Shown here: piece by piece, positions 38,635-49,457 of the stretch | Layout: the number at the start of each line of letters is the position of its first letter | Position numbering within the stretch: position 1 is the first letter of the stretch | NCBI GenBank assembly: GCA_051294375.1 | Contig: CM119263.1 | Location: forward strand, 25,882,436 to 25,946,435 | DNA length: 64,000 bases | From: Paraspadella gotoi | Lineage: Eukaryota; Chaetognatha | Reading direction: 5' to 3' | Notes under the pieces: model-generated | Database searches by the model: none | Told to the model about the DNA's origin: nothing | Seen by the model: the letters and a program-made list of their open reading frames with translations, nothing else | Program-made: the position numbers and the translations under genes

Positions 38635-41600
38635 ATGGGACACAATAAAAACTACTCGTTAATTCTGATGAGCGCGCTTACCTATTTGGCAACAAGTGCC
38701 TCAGGTGAGTAATATAATTATTTTTAATTTAAATAGAAATAAAAGGGAAAAGTAATCAAAGTAAGAAACAAAATTATATTATTTTTTTTACCTACTGTAA
38801 GTACGTATTAGAGTGGAGCACTCAAGAACAAAAAATTTATTTGAATGATCGAACAAGGAAATTTAGATGTGAGATAGTATGATTAATTAGGACAAAAAAT
38901 ATTTTGTTCATATTGTCTCGGGAACAGAATAGTAAAATATAATATATTTGTAGTAATATTCTTATAAAATAGTAAATTTCAAAAATGATTTTTTTTAAAC
39001 TTTTAATAAAGATTCAGATTCTTCATAAAAAGTTGAATCAAAAATATAAAATATGTTATCAGAAATTATGTTATTTAAAATATATTAATTACATGTCTAT
39101 AGGCAGCAAAAAAATAAGGTTCAATCACTCAATCTTTTCATCGCTCCACCCTAGTATGTATACTAAGTAAATATATATAATTTTTTCCTATCATAGCCAC
39201 GATATACGCGAACGAATCATTCTTCGCCAAGAAAAGTAAGTTAACGGCACCTGATATGAATTGAACCACTTTGTGCTCAATGCTCAGTCCTCCAATCACT
39301 CTGAACATCCCTGTCTCCAGGCTTCCACCCTCTCTTCCGGGACGACCATCGTTGCGGCCCGAAATTCCTCGTCGACGGACAGATCTCCGAGTGCGACCCC
39401 AATGGGTTGTTGCACTGCTGCTCCAGTGGAGGATGGTGTGGCAATACCAAGGAGCATTGCCTTTGCAAGGGTTGCATCGATTATAGCGGGAGTGAGTACA
39501 TGGTGACAATTTTACAAGCGCCGGTAGAAATATGCTGTCATTTGCAATCCAGTGGTTATTTAATTGATTTTAGAATTTAGTTGAGTAGAAAATACCAAAA
39601 CTATTTATGTGTTAAAATTTTATATTGATCAGTTAAGATATGCCTTGATAATGAGTGGAGAAAGATGGCTTTTCAAATCGGGTTTCATTTTCCAACTCAC
39701 TGCTTTTAAATTCAATTTTTTTTTTTACTTTTTGCACATTTTTAAACAAACTATTTATTAAAATATTAACAATATTAATATCCTCAGAAAGCCTTTAAAA
39801 ATATGAAGAGGATTATATACTTACGAATACTGTTGTATAAAATTTCACTGGCCCAGCTTTAATTTAATTAGGATATTCAAAAAGAGACATCATTTTAAAA
39901 ATCAATAGCTGGAGAGTAAATTTATAATTTTTATCAAATTGTGATTGGCTATCCTAATTATTTTTTTCTCAGGCTTTTTCATGATACTTATATAAATAAT
40001 AATATTTTTTGGTATAATAATTTAAACACTTAATAAACAGGTCATATATTTTGAAAAAAGATTTAAAATTTTAAATAATTCACTTTTGATACTGGGCTGG
40101 GCAGCTTACTTTTTATGTTAGAGCTTTTGTAAGTAATCATTCTCTTCATATTTTTAATGGCTTTCTGAAGATATTAATATTGTTAATATTTTAATAAATG
40201 CTTTGTTTAAAAAAGTGCTAAAAGTTGAAAAAAAATTGAATTTAAAAACAGTGAGTTGGAAAATGAAACCCGATTTGAAAAGCCATCTTTCTCCACTCAT
40301 TGTCAAGGCATATCTTAACTGATCAATATAAAATTTTAACACATAAATAGTTTTAGTATTTTCTACTCAATTTATTTTTAAAATCAATGAAATAACCACT
40401 GGTTTGCAAATGACAGCATATTTCTACCGGCGCTTGTAAAATTGTCACCATGTATGAATGAGGAAGCGAATTAATGAAGAGAAAGAATGAATGAAGGATC
40501 TGATGAATAATTTCTATTTTTATCGANNNNNNNNNNACATAGTTTAACCTCCTTGCCCAGGAATGGAAGCTCAACAAGAGCCGCCACTTAAACTTCAAGG
40601 ATGATTTAAATATTTAACATCTATTGTAGTTTACCTTTTGTTATTCTTTCCAAAAGATATTGCAATTGCTTGTCGGGAAAAGCAGTTTGATTATCTATAT
40701 GCTTTGATTATTTTATTAAGGTACCTTTATCAATGAACCAAGCAAGTTGGACTGATTTTATAAGGAAACGTCAAGCCATATTTTATCATTAATTATTTTC
40801 TTTGAGAGTTCTTGACACTTTCTTCCAGGAAATTCTTTTTATCGTCGCAATTGCTTTGCGTTTGCGACGATCTTGTAACGCTTTTGCGCATAAGTGGCGT
40901 AGTCGTCGTTGTCGTCGTCGTTCGCCTTTTTGATGATTAAATTTGGGTGTATGAAGCTGAAAATTTATATACAGCTTCTCATCATCGAGGCCCTTAAATT
41001 GGGTGAGGACAGTTATTAAATATGTTTTGTTTCCGTTTATCAAACAAACAAATTTCCTCTATTATTTTTATGTCTCTTTCTCTCTCTCTTTTCTCTTTTA
41101 ATTAGATGTAGCTCTCTCTCTCTTTTCCCTAGGCTGATTCATCAAAAAAAAAACGAGGTCTGCAGCTGGCTCTGCAGGGGATTTTTCTTTTCCTCTTTTT
41201 TCTCCTGCTGCTTCTGCTGCTGTCTTTTGATTTCTTTCTTTTTTTCTGGCTGCCTCTGCTGCTGCAGCTGCTGATTCGTCCGAAAACGATTTGGCTTCTC
41301 TCTCTTTCTCTCTCTCTCTCTTTCTTTCTCTCTTTTTCTCAGGGGCTGCGTCTGCTGATCAGTTTATTTGACCATGAAAAAGTTTGTTTTTGTTTTGTTT
41401 TTTTTTTCAGAAACTGTAACTTTAATTTTCCTCGGTACTTTATTATTTTTTTAATTGACAATCGCAAAATAGAATTTTTCTTTCTGTTTATAAATTAATT
41501 ATCTTTTCTCAAATTTGATTTTTTTTAGTATCAAAATTGCGACGATCCTTATGCTTTTAAGATTTTTTTAGTTTTAGTTTTAGTACGTACATCTTTGAAA

Positions 41601-44023
41601 GAAATCCGGTTATATGTTCGACCTTAAAGTTCAATTCATTCGTTTAAAACGAAGGCCTTGGCCATCATGTAGTGAATTTTTTATATCGGCGGGTTTCAAC
41701 CGGTTCCGATAAACAAACAGGTTTTTTAGAAAACGAAATAAAATAAATTATCTTCAATATTTCAAAAATCCTTGTTTTTAGTCGGATCTGCTTATCGGCA
41801 GATCCCGACTCTATAATACACACTTTATCGGTCCGTCGGTCCGCCCCCTCAATCATGTTGGTCATTAACTTAAATAAGGTCAGAACATCAAATTATGATA
41901 AATTATGCAAAAAAAAATGATGTCTGTCCATCCATCCGTCTGTCCCATCCGTCCGTCCTCTCTTAGCAAAAAACTCTAATTACTCGTGATTGGATAGATG
42001 GATTGGAATGAAATTTTGTATATGGTTAGCAAAGTGTGTGATTGAGCTTTATATAAAGTTAATTATTTGTTTGTACCATAGTAAATGTTCAGTTTAATCC
42101 CTTGCAAGCAATTTACATGTATTGGTGTATTATGATTTATTATCTGATTAGCTGATTACCGCTTAATTATCTTAGGCAGATCCGACATTGTTGCTCAAAC
42201 TTGTTTGATTCAAATACCCTATTTTTTTTGGCCGATAGAGACATAAAAATTTCGTTGCTAATCCCTACCACTGGTTATTCTTACCTCTTGTTAGAGACGA
42301 ACTTAGGAATGTTTCACAGCAACAAGAGATGCGGTTCAAATAATCCGATCAACGGAAAGCCCTCCATTTGCAACCCGGACAGCAACATCCCCTGCTGCTC
42401 CCCTTCGGGTTGGTGCGGCAATTCGCAGCATCATTGCAGCTGCCGAGGTTGCGTGGATTATTCAAAAAAGAAAAGGGTTAGTGATGAAGGAAAAAGGAAG
42501 ATTAATTTTCAGGGTAGTGAATCAAAACTTAGAATAGTATTTACCATCAGATTTTATCGGCAAAAAGTTATTGATTATCTTTTTATAATACACTAAAATA
42601 ATCATTGATGTTTTCTGTTTCTGATATAAGTAATATTTTTCTCATGCTCTTACAATACGCTGCGCTACTAAAAAGAATGCAACATAGGTCGAATTTGCTC
42701 TGCGCCGGTTTAGAGCTTAAAGCCAGTATGTTATATTATTAAGAAGGCAATTAAGAATAGGTATAACTACTATTCTAAGTCGGGAAATCGTGCGCTCAAG
42801 CCCGAGTCGAATAGGGCCATTTATAAGGATGCTGCAGGTAGCAATTGTAGCATACTCAAAACCAACAATAGGCATGCTAGTAGCTCATTCTATGCTCAAA
42901 GGAAAGTTCTAAAGAGAGAAAATGAAGAACTCTATTTAGAAATATTTACCAGGACATCTTATCTTTACTATCCTATGGCAATTTAACTGCCGCAGTTTAA
43001 CAAGTCGTATTTTAACCTTAATTAATAAAAGCAAATCTAAGATGCTGTAAAAACTACAAGGCGACCACCGGGCTAGAACCCCGGACCTTTGGGTTGGGAG
43101 GCAAATGACTCGCCTCCGGCACCAATGGCCGCTGATGAACGGTTTTAGTCCACCATACTCTCATCGTCAACTACCCCTCCAACAGGCCCCAATCCGAGCC
43201 GACTTCCGTTGCGGAGGAAATTTCCCGGTCGGCGGAAAACCTTCGATTTGCGGCGGACGTTATCCTTGCTGCAGCGACGAGGGCTGGTGTGGCAAGGGAT
43301 ACAAGGAGTGTCATTGCATCACCTGCACTGACTACAGGAAACGTAGGTTGAGTGTGAGGTTGCATGTTGCCGACGCGTTCGTGGTTTGATTGGATGAAGG
43401 AATCGATATTACTACACTAGAATACCACTCCCCCTTAAAAAAAAATATAGATACTAAATAAATAAAACCTAAAAAATAAAAAAAAAATAAAGAGTAAATA
43501 TTTTCTTTTATCAATTTTAACCCACTTATCATAAAAATATTGAAAAAAGAATTATGCTTTGTGAAGACAACTTTTTATAAGCTATCTGAATCTGCTTTTA
43601 AAAATATAAAATTTTAAAAAAATTTAACATTTCCTATCTATAAATGAATATTAAAAAAATAATTATTAGTTAGAGCCATTTTAGAAAATTTTTAACAATT
43701 GAAAGTGTTCTCAGAAATGTATAAAGTTTTATTTGGGAATGTTCCCAAATCAAATATCTGACCAACCCCATTGACATAGATTGGCTCTAGTAAAAGACAT
43801 TGTTTGAATTTGCTTATTTATTGCTCGTTTTCCTACGAATACTTTGGCATCCGAAGAGGTTCGATCTGACAAGAGATGCGGGTCTGCCTACCCAATCAAC
43901 GGCGACACTGCAATTTGCGACTCGACGAGCAAGACGCCCTGCTGCTCTCCGGGCGGCTGGTGCGGCTTCACAACCGCTCACTGCCACTGCGCCAACTGCG
44001 TCAATTACGCTGTATCTGGTTGA
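38635..44023 (+). CDS. Secreted protein with four hevein-like eight-cysteine domains
   Basis: Probable chitin- or sugar-binding secreted protein; I do not recognise a named gene. Exons: 38635-38704 (signal peptide, MGHNKNYSLILMSALTYLAT), 39197-39235, 39321-39491, 42295-42480, 43199-43342 and 43857-44023. Every border can be read in phase 1, the pattern of shuffled extracellular modules. Each of the last four exons carries one domain C-x12-C-x5/7-CC-x5-C-x6-C-x-C-x2-C followed by [VIT][DN]Y. CCS..GWCG recalls the chitin-binding core of hevein (CCSxxGWCG), with the aromatic residue retained in all four. Related domains are found in several invertebrate groups. The acceptor at 43198 is weak (CAACAG at 43181-43186 is out of phase), and the donor at 42481 was chosen by phase over one at 42477. 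The product would be about 230 residues. Confidence 0.75.
38809..39153 (-). mobile_element. hAT-like MITE in intron 1 of the hevein-like gene (345 bp)
   Basis: Inverse orientation of the 34764-35532 element: begins TAGAGTGGAGCACTC and ends CATCGCTCCACCCTA. Flanked by GTACGTAT and GTATGTAT, an 8-bp duplication with one mismatch of hAT type. It is internally deleted relative to the 769-bp copy. Confidence 0.88.
39499..40452. mobile_element. Foldback/MITE element with about 345-bp inverted arms
   Basis: Left arm (39499 to about 39843) starts CATGGTGACAATTTTACAAG and right arm (about 40108-40452) is its inverse with few differences. It is flanked by TA on both sides (39497-39498, 40453-40454), the target of Tc1/mariner-type enzymes. 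It lies at the very start of the intron after hevein domain 1: the donor GTGAGT is at 39492-39497, so the left TA overlaps the last base of the donor consensus. Confidence 0.9.
40527..40536. other. Assembly gap (10 N)
   Basis: Ten N about 75 bases past the foldback element, inside the intron between hevein domains 1 and 2. Confidence 0.99.
41778..42062 (+). repeat. Dispersed repeat family 2, copy 3
   Basis: TTAGTCGGATCTGCTTATCG, GACTCTATAATACACACTTT, the CCGT-rich block and GGATTGGAATGAAATTTTG; ends in the middle of the family's body. It lies in the intron before hevein domain 2. Confidence 0.8.
43056..43146 (-). repeat. tRNA-like SINE, family 1, copy 3 (partial)
   Basis: On the minus strand: TGGTGCCGGAGGCGAG, CCCAACCCAAAGGTCCGGGG and GTTCTAGCCC (B-box-like). 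Only the tRNA-like head remains. It lies within 60 bases of the hevein domain 3 exon. Confidence 0.7.
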
Positions 44024-44335
44024 CGCTGATGCTGCGTCAATTACGCAGCTGCGTCTTAAAAACAAAAATGTAGTAAAGGAGCTAAAACTGATAATGATAA
44101 TTATGGTATATAGGTATAAAATTATTATTAATTTAAATGGTGAAAATTGTTTTTTTCTATCTTATGTAAATGAGGCTTTGTGTCTAATGCGGGATATGAA
44201 CTTTTATTGTAAAATTGTGGAATTGCGGAATTGTGCACAGCTTCTATAAATGAATATTAAAAAAATAATTACTAGTTAGAGCCATTTTAAAAAATTTTGT
44301 TTCATTGAAAGTGTTCTCAGAAATATATAAAGTTT
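43638..44335. repeat. Duplicated intron segments flanking hevein domain 4
   Basis: The block CTATAAATGAATATTAAAAA through GAGCCATTTTA and GTGTTCTCAGAAAT occurs at 43638-43730 and again at 44243-44335, one on each side of the domain 4 exon. A spacing of about 605 bp is what a tandem exon duplication would leave. Confidence 0.8.
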
Positions 44336-44611
44336 CTCTATTATTTTTACGTAATAAAAACTATTTTATCTTATTAATATGAGTTTAATGGTAATCAAAA
44401 TTGTAACCTATAAATCTTTTTCTTTAATTTAGAATTGATGAATGCAAAAAAATGAACTCATATATCAATATGAATTTAACTAATTTATAAAAGTAATAAA
44501 ATAATTAGTTAAAATTCCCACTCCGATAAAGATCCACCAAAGTATTCAACATCTCATCGTATAAGAAGTTAAACGCAAGAGCGAACGTTTCTCTGACTTA
44601 AATATCAGTAG

Positions 44612-44835
44612 TATGGCAACAGCCGGGTTGCCTGTGATGCCCATTGGGTTGGGTCATCTCACTGTTGGCTTTGGGGGCTTCCGACCCTCAGGGACGCATC
44701 CAGTCACTGGCGCGGTTACCCTAGGACGGTCTTGCTTTGCCAACGCAGAAGGAAGTCGTTAGGACTGTGGATGGAACACTACGCCTGGGATGGTGTGTTC
44801 CCCCTCTGAGCCAATTGTATTGGACGTGAGGTGGT
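44612..44835 (+). repeat. Dispersed repeat, copy 2 (partner at 14.4 kb)
   Basis: GGCAACAGCCGGGTTGCCTG, GATGCCCATTGGGTTGGGTC and GGGGGCTTCCGACCCTCAGG, then a longer GC-rich body to 44835. It sits directly before dispersed family 2 copy 4. Confidence 0.7.
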
Positions 44836-44861
44836 GTGAATATACCACCACAGTAGGATAT

Positions 44862-45330
44862 TTTTAGTCGGATCTGCTTATCGCAGATTCCGACTCTATA
44901 ATTCACTTTGTCCGTCCGTCTGTCCACCCTCCCCAATCTTGTCGGTCATTAATTTAGAACATGTCAGAACATCAAATTATGATAAATTATGCAACAAAAA
45001 TGGTGTCCGTCCGTCCGTCAGTCTCGTGATTGGATTATCGTGATTGGATGGATGGATTGGAATGAAATTTTGTGTGTGGGTAGGGAAGTGTGTAATTGAG
45101 ATGGATATAAAGTTTCGATGGAATCGTGCGAGTGGAAATGGGTTTAAATGGAAAAAACAAAAAAGTCTATTTCACTATTTCAACGCCAATTACTCATGAG
45201 TGGATAGGGCAATTGACTTTAAATTTTGTATGATGGTAGGAAAGTGTGTGATTAAGCTGGATATAAAGTTTCGATGGAATCGCGCGAGTGGAAATGAGTT
45301 TAAATGGAAAAAAAAGTTATATTTACTTGA
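44862..45330 (+). repeat. Dispersed repeat family 2, copy 4
   Basis: Begins TTAGTCGGATCTGCTTATCG and runs through the CCGT block to repeated GAATCG.G.GAGTGGAAATG segments; a decayed extension continues to about 45500. Confidence 0.82.
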
Positions 45331-45564
45331 ATTATTTTTATTTATTTTTACTCATAATTATTATATTGATTAAAAATTGGAAAGATAAATTGAAATGAAA
45401 CTTTGTATATTAGTAGGAGAGTATGTGGTTAAGCGGGATATAAATTTTTGATAGAATCGTAGGAGTGGAAAAGAGTTTAAATTAGAAAACCAAAAGACAC
45501 ATTTATTTGAATTTTTAAAAGTTTCCCTTTCTCTATCTCTCTCTGATTGATTGATTGATTGATT

Positions 45565-45995
45565 GACCAAGTTATGCCAGTTGACCAAATTATTTAAGTG
45601 ACAAAATTCTGCAAGTTGACCAAATTATGCCAGTTGACCAAATTATGCCAGTTGAGCAAATTATGCCAGTTGATCAAATAATGCAACTTGATTAAATTAT
45701 GCCAGTTTAGAAAATTATGCCAGTTGAGAAAATTATGCCGGTTGAGCAAATTATGCCAGTTGAGCAAATTATGCCAGTTGAGCAAATTATGCCAGTTGAC
45801 TAAATTATATCAGTTGACCAAATTATGCCAGTTGACAAAATTATGCCAGTTGACCAAATTATGCCAGTTGACCAAATTATGCCAGTTGACCAAATAATGC
45901 AACTTGATTAAATTATGTAAGTCGTAAAATTATGCAAGTTGACCAAATTTTGCAAAATTACCAAATTATACAAGTTGACTAAATTATGCAAGTTG
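45565..45995. repeat. 18-bp tandem repeat, about 23 copies
   Basis: Unit GCCAGTTGACCAAATTAT with drift in the fifth to twelfth bases. As 18 is divisible by 3, frames stay open on both strands (QLTKLC on plus, NWHNLL on minus) without any sign of selection. Confidence 0.93.
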
Positions 45996-46552
45996 GTATT
46001 GGCGCAGCTACTGGTAATGATTGATAGATCAATTGATTTATAGATTTTTTCAAAGATTTATTAAGAAGTCTGTTAGGATTTGTTATGTTACAATTTGTTA
46101 TGATCTGTTAAGATAACAAATAGAAAGTCAGAAATATTACCATGATTTATCATCGGATTAGCTTATTACCGCTTAATTATTAAAGGCAGATCAGACATTG
46201 TTTGCCCAAACTTGTTTCTTCAGCTGTAGATAAAGGTTACCATGATGGAAAAAAAAATGTCGCGGTTTGGAAAAGCCAGTTAATTTTATTGTTAAATATA
46301 TTTTTTGGCTAATAAATAAGTTTTAATAGGTAATATAATCTCCCTAAGATTGAATAAAATGATTATTTCTCAACAGCATTAAATTTTTTAATGCATTCAA
46401 ATACTTCCAAAAGAGGTTGTCTCTAACTGTTTTCACTTCTTTTTGATTAAAAGAACTACTCATATTATTGTTAAAGTTAATCTTTGATATAATATTTTTT
46501 ATCAGATTTGGGGCAAAAAATTGTCCTTAGCAAGCAGTGAAAAAGATTGATC

Positions 46553-46690
46553 CCAACCCAAAGGTCCGGGGTTCTAGCCCGGTGGTCGTCTGGCAGTTAA
46601 GAGGGACGGGGCGCTTAACCCGCCTATAACATGGTGTTTCAGCCTGATCCGAAGCTCAGGGACTGCTTACATTGAACAGTTCTGTCATTA
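46553..46690 (+). repeat. tRNA-like SINE, family 1, copy 4
   Basis: CCCAACCCAAAGGTCCGGGG, GTTCTAGCCCGGTGG (B-box-like), GGGACGGGGCGCTTAACCC and CCTGATCCGAAGCTCAGGGA follow the same order as copy 1. Confidence 0.75.
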
Positions 46691-46934
46691 ACACTTATCA
46701 ATTATTACTGTCTCTTCAACTTTACAAAATAATATTCTGTAATATCTACATCATCAATGTATTTTTAATATTGCTCTTTTTTTAACATATGAATTAAGAT
46801 TCATCCCTAATCTATCCTAATGAAGATAATGCAATAACCATTTGACATGAGACTGAGAAAAGGCAGTGATTTTTAATAGTATTGGTTAAACTCAAAAAGT
46901 AATAAAAAAGAAACGGATATGAGTATAAATAAAA

Positions 46935-47080
46935 AGTGTAAATATTGTGTATAAACTATCAATTTCGTTGCGTTTTGAAGTTTAGGAGAAAAAACAATTT
47001 ATTTGTTTTTATCAATTTTATCAATTGTATTATTGGTAAGACATGTTTCGACTCTTGAGTTTTAGAGTCTTCATCAGTTA
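46935..47080 (-). mobile_element. Hammerhead-like mobile unit, second full copy
   Basis: On the minus strand: CTGATGAAGACTCTAAAACT, CAAGAGTCGAAACATGTC, then ACAAATAAATTGTTTTTTCT and, at the end, GTTTATACACAAT, matching the unit at 37042-37185. Stem II is a perfect six-pair GACTCT/AGAGTC. It directly abuts the left arm of the palindrome at 47080. Confidence 0.65.
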
Positions 47081-47114
47081 TGACAATCAATATTTTTACT
47101 CTTTAACATTAGGT

Positions 47115-47162
<48 letters not shown>

Positions 47163-47260
47163 AAAAGAGGGAGTTTCCAACAAAGAATTGAGCAAAGGAC
47201 AGTGGTCAGATATGAGGACAGGTGAAGGTAAGATCAGGGGAAGAAGTTGGGTGAAATTTG

Positions 47261-47299
<39 letters not shown>

Positions 47300-47420
47300 A
47301 GCGGTAAGAGAAAATCTTTACATTTTTTGTAATGTATAACAATGATAGAGAAATAAAATAACAAACTTAATAGTTAAACTAATAGTAACATTGAAAATAA
47401 ATTAATGAGTTAAAGAAGTT

Positions 47421-48376
47421 NNNNNNNNNNNNNNNNNNNNNNNNNNNNNNNNNNNNNNNNNNNNNNNNNNNNNNNNNNNNNNNNNNNNNNNNNNNNNNNN
47501 NNNNNNNNNNNNNNNNNNNNNNNNNNNNNNNNNNNNNNNNNNNNNNNNNNNNNNNNNNNNNNNNNNNNNNNNNNNNNNNNNNNNNNNNNNNNNNNNNNNN
47601 NNNNNNNNNNNNNNNNNNNNNNNNNNNNNNNNNNNNNNNNNNNNNNNNNNNNNNNNNNNNNNNNNNNNNNNNNNNNNNNNNNNNNNNNNNNNNNNNNNNN
47701 NNNNNNNNNNNNNNNNNNNNNNNNNNNNNNNNNNNNNNNNNNNNNNNNNNNNNNNNNNNNNNNNNNNNNNNNNNNNNNNNNNNNNNNNNNNNNNNNNNNN
47801 NNNNNNNNNNNNNNNNNNNNNNNNNNNNNNNNNNNNNNNNNNNNNNNNNNNNNNNNNNNNNNNNNNNNNNNNNNNNNNNNNNNNNNNNNNNNNNNNNNNN
47901 NNNNNNNNNNNNNNNNNNNNNNNNNNNNNNNNNNNNNNNNNNNNNNNNNNNNNNNNNNNNNNNNNNNNNNNNNNNNNNNNNNNNNNNNNNNNNNNNNNNN
48001 NNNNNNNNNNNNNNNNNNNNNNNNNNNNNNNNNNNNNNNNNNNNNNNNNNNNNNNNNNNNNNNNNNNNNNNNNNNNNNNNNNNNNNNNNNNNNNNNNNNN
48101 NNNNNNNNNNNNNNNNNNNNNNNNNNNNNNNNNNNNNNNNNNNNNNNNNNNNNNNNNNNNNNNNNNNNNNNNNNNNNNNNNNNNNNNNNNNNNNNNNNNN
48201 NNNNNNNNNNNNNNNNNNNNNNNNNNNNNNNNNNNNNNNNNNNNNNNNNNNNNNNNNNNNNNNNNNNNNNNNNNNNNNNNNNNNNNNNNNNNNNNNNNNN
48301 NNNNNNNNNNNNNNNNNNNNNNNNNNNNNNNNNNNNNNNNNNNNNNNNNNNNNNNNNNNNNNNNNNNNNNNNNNNN
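47421..48376. other. Assembly gap (956 N)
   Basis: Unknown bases between the palindrome arms; an inverted repeat at the gap edge explains why assembly stopped there. Confidence 0.99.
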
Positions 48377-48449
48377 AAAAGAGAGAGATCCCATCGGCAG
48401 GCGCCTATAGGCCAGGAGAATATTCGAGTGCGTTAGCATTTTTCCACAG

Positions 48450-48570
48450 GAGGATCACTACCAAGGTCCCGAAATGTCACATCTCCACAGTCCATACTCT
48501 CAGCCCATGACAAGCCACAATGACCCGAGCTATCGCAACACGTCCCACTTTGCCAACACCTGGGGGGGCC
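48450..48570 (+). CDS. Candidate orphan exon
   Basis: After a good acceptor (GCATTTTTCCACAG, ending 48449) a GC-balanced frame reads EDHYQGPEMSHLHSPYSQPM and TSHNDPSYRNTSHFANTWGG and then runs to a stop at about 48610. The base composition differs from the AT-rich surroundings. I do not recognise the family. It lies within the palindrome spacer, so it could also be part of an element whose body is in the gap. Confidence 0.3.
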
Positions 48571-49221
48571 AGCTCATTTTGAGCTCTTTCTCTCAACTTA
48601 ATTTTCACTAACCTCTTATTACCTATCCCTCAATCACTAATTCTTCTATTTCAATTCAACTTCTTTAACTCATTAATTTATTTTACAATGTTACTATTAG
48701 TTTAACTATTAAGTTTGTTATTTTATTTCTCTATCATTGTATACATTACAAAAAATGTAAAGATTTTCTCTTACCGCTGTGTCTCTCTCTTCTCTCTCTC
48801 TCTTATTTCAAATTTCACCCAACTTCTTCCCCTGATCTTACCTTCACCTGTCCTCATATCTGACCACTGTCCTTTGCTCAATTCTTTGTTGGAAACTCCC
48901 TCTTTTTTCTGTCTCTCTCCTCTCTCTCTCTCTCTTCTCTCTAACCTAATGTTAAAGAGTAAAAATATTGATTGTCATAATGTTTTTCCGGTTCCATTAG
49001 GATTGTACCCACGTAGGATTGCGTCATAACTCAATTTGCTGCATGAGAGCATGCCCATTGGGCATTGCCCAATGCAGGCAGTAGTCGATGCCGAGGAAGG
49101 GAATATCAAATATTGAGAATGTTTTACCCATATTTTGTATACTTTTTATTGAATAAATGAATTATGTTATATACTTTTTTCTTAGATAGTACTATTAGTA
49201 TTTACTTTAAAAACTCTCTCT

Positions 49222-49258
<37 letters not shown>

Positions 49259-49285
49259 CCTCTCAAATTTGTCTTGATTTTGCAC

Positions 49286-49457
49286 CTTGGAGAAATCAAC
49301 GCACTCTTTGCATTTGCAAAACGAATTTCCGTGTCCACAGTAATTAAAACGTTTGTTACAACATGGAGCTTCTCCGTCGGGATCACAAATTGAAGGTTTT
49401 CCATCGATGGGTTATTTGGCACACATCTCCATTCATAACGAACAGCTTTAAATTTAT
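49286..49457 (-). pseudogene. Hevein-like domain exon with one-base frameshift
   Basis: Acceptor TTATTTCAG at 49458-49466, phase 1 as in the plus-strand gene. The frame reads KFKAVRYEWRCVPNNP, then one base is missing near 49401-49412 (CCATCGATGGAAAACC where an extra base would restore P-I-D-G-K-P), and the next frame continues KPSICDPDGEAPCC, then CGHGNSFCKCKECVDF. The eight cysteines follow the spacing of the 38.6-44.0 kb domains. The GW of the core is replaced by NY. It is either a decaying paralogue or a sequencing indel; partner exons were not found. Confidence 0.7.

Larger units (their letters stand above)
47080..48978. repeat. Palindrome (arms of about 0.33 kb) around the 956-base gap
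   Basis: Left arm 47080-47420 and right arm 48658-48978 are inverse copies. Shared blocks include TAACCTAATGTTAAAGAG, CTCAATTCTTTGTTGGAAAC, TGTCCTCATATCTGACCAC and CACCCAACTTCTTCCCCTG. The left arm runs right up to the first N. GA/CT tracts in the left arm are longer. A diverged single copy lies at about 52360-52550 (CTTCATCTGTCCTCACC, CCTTTGTTGGAAACTT). Confidence 0.88.

Noticed and set aside
40154-40342. Reading frame in the right arm of the foldback element (LKFYIDQLRYAL), mirrored in the left arm
   Set aside because: Present in both arms only because the arms are inverse copies; no transposase motif.
43186-43342. Acceptor CAACAG (ending 43186) as start of the hevein domain 3 exon
   Set aside because: It is the better-looking acceptor but would put the domain out of phase with the other phase-1 exons. 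The weaker site at 43198 was preferred; cDNA is needed to decide.
47402-48439. A 345-residue minus-strand frame
   Set aside because: Almost wholly N from the gap.
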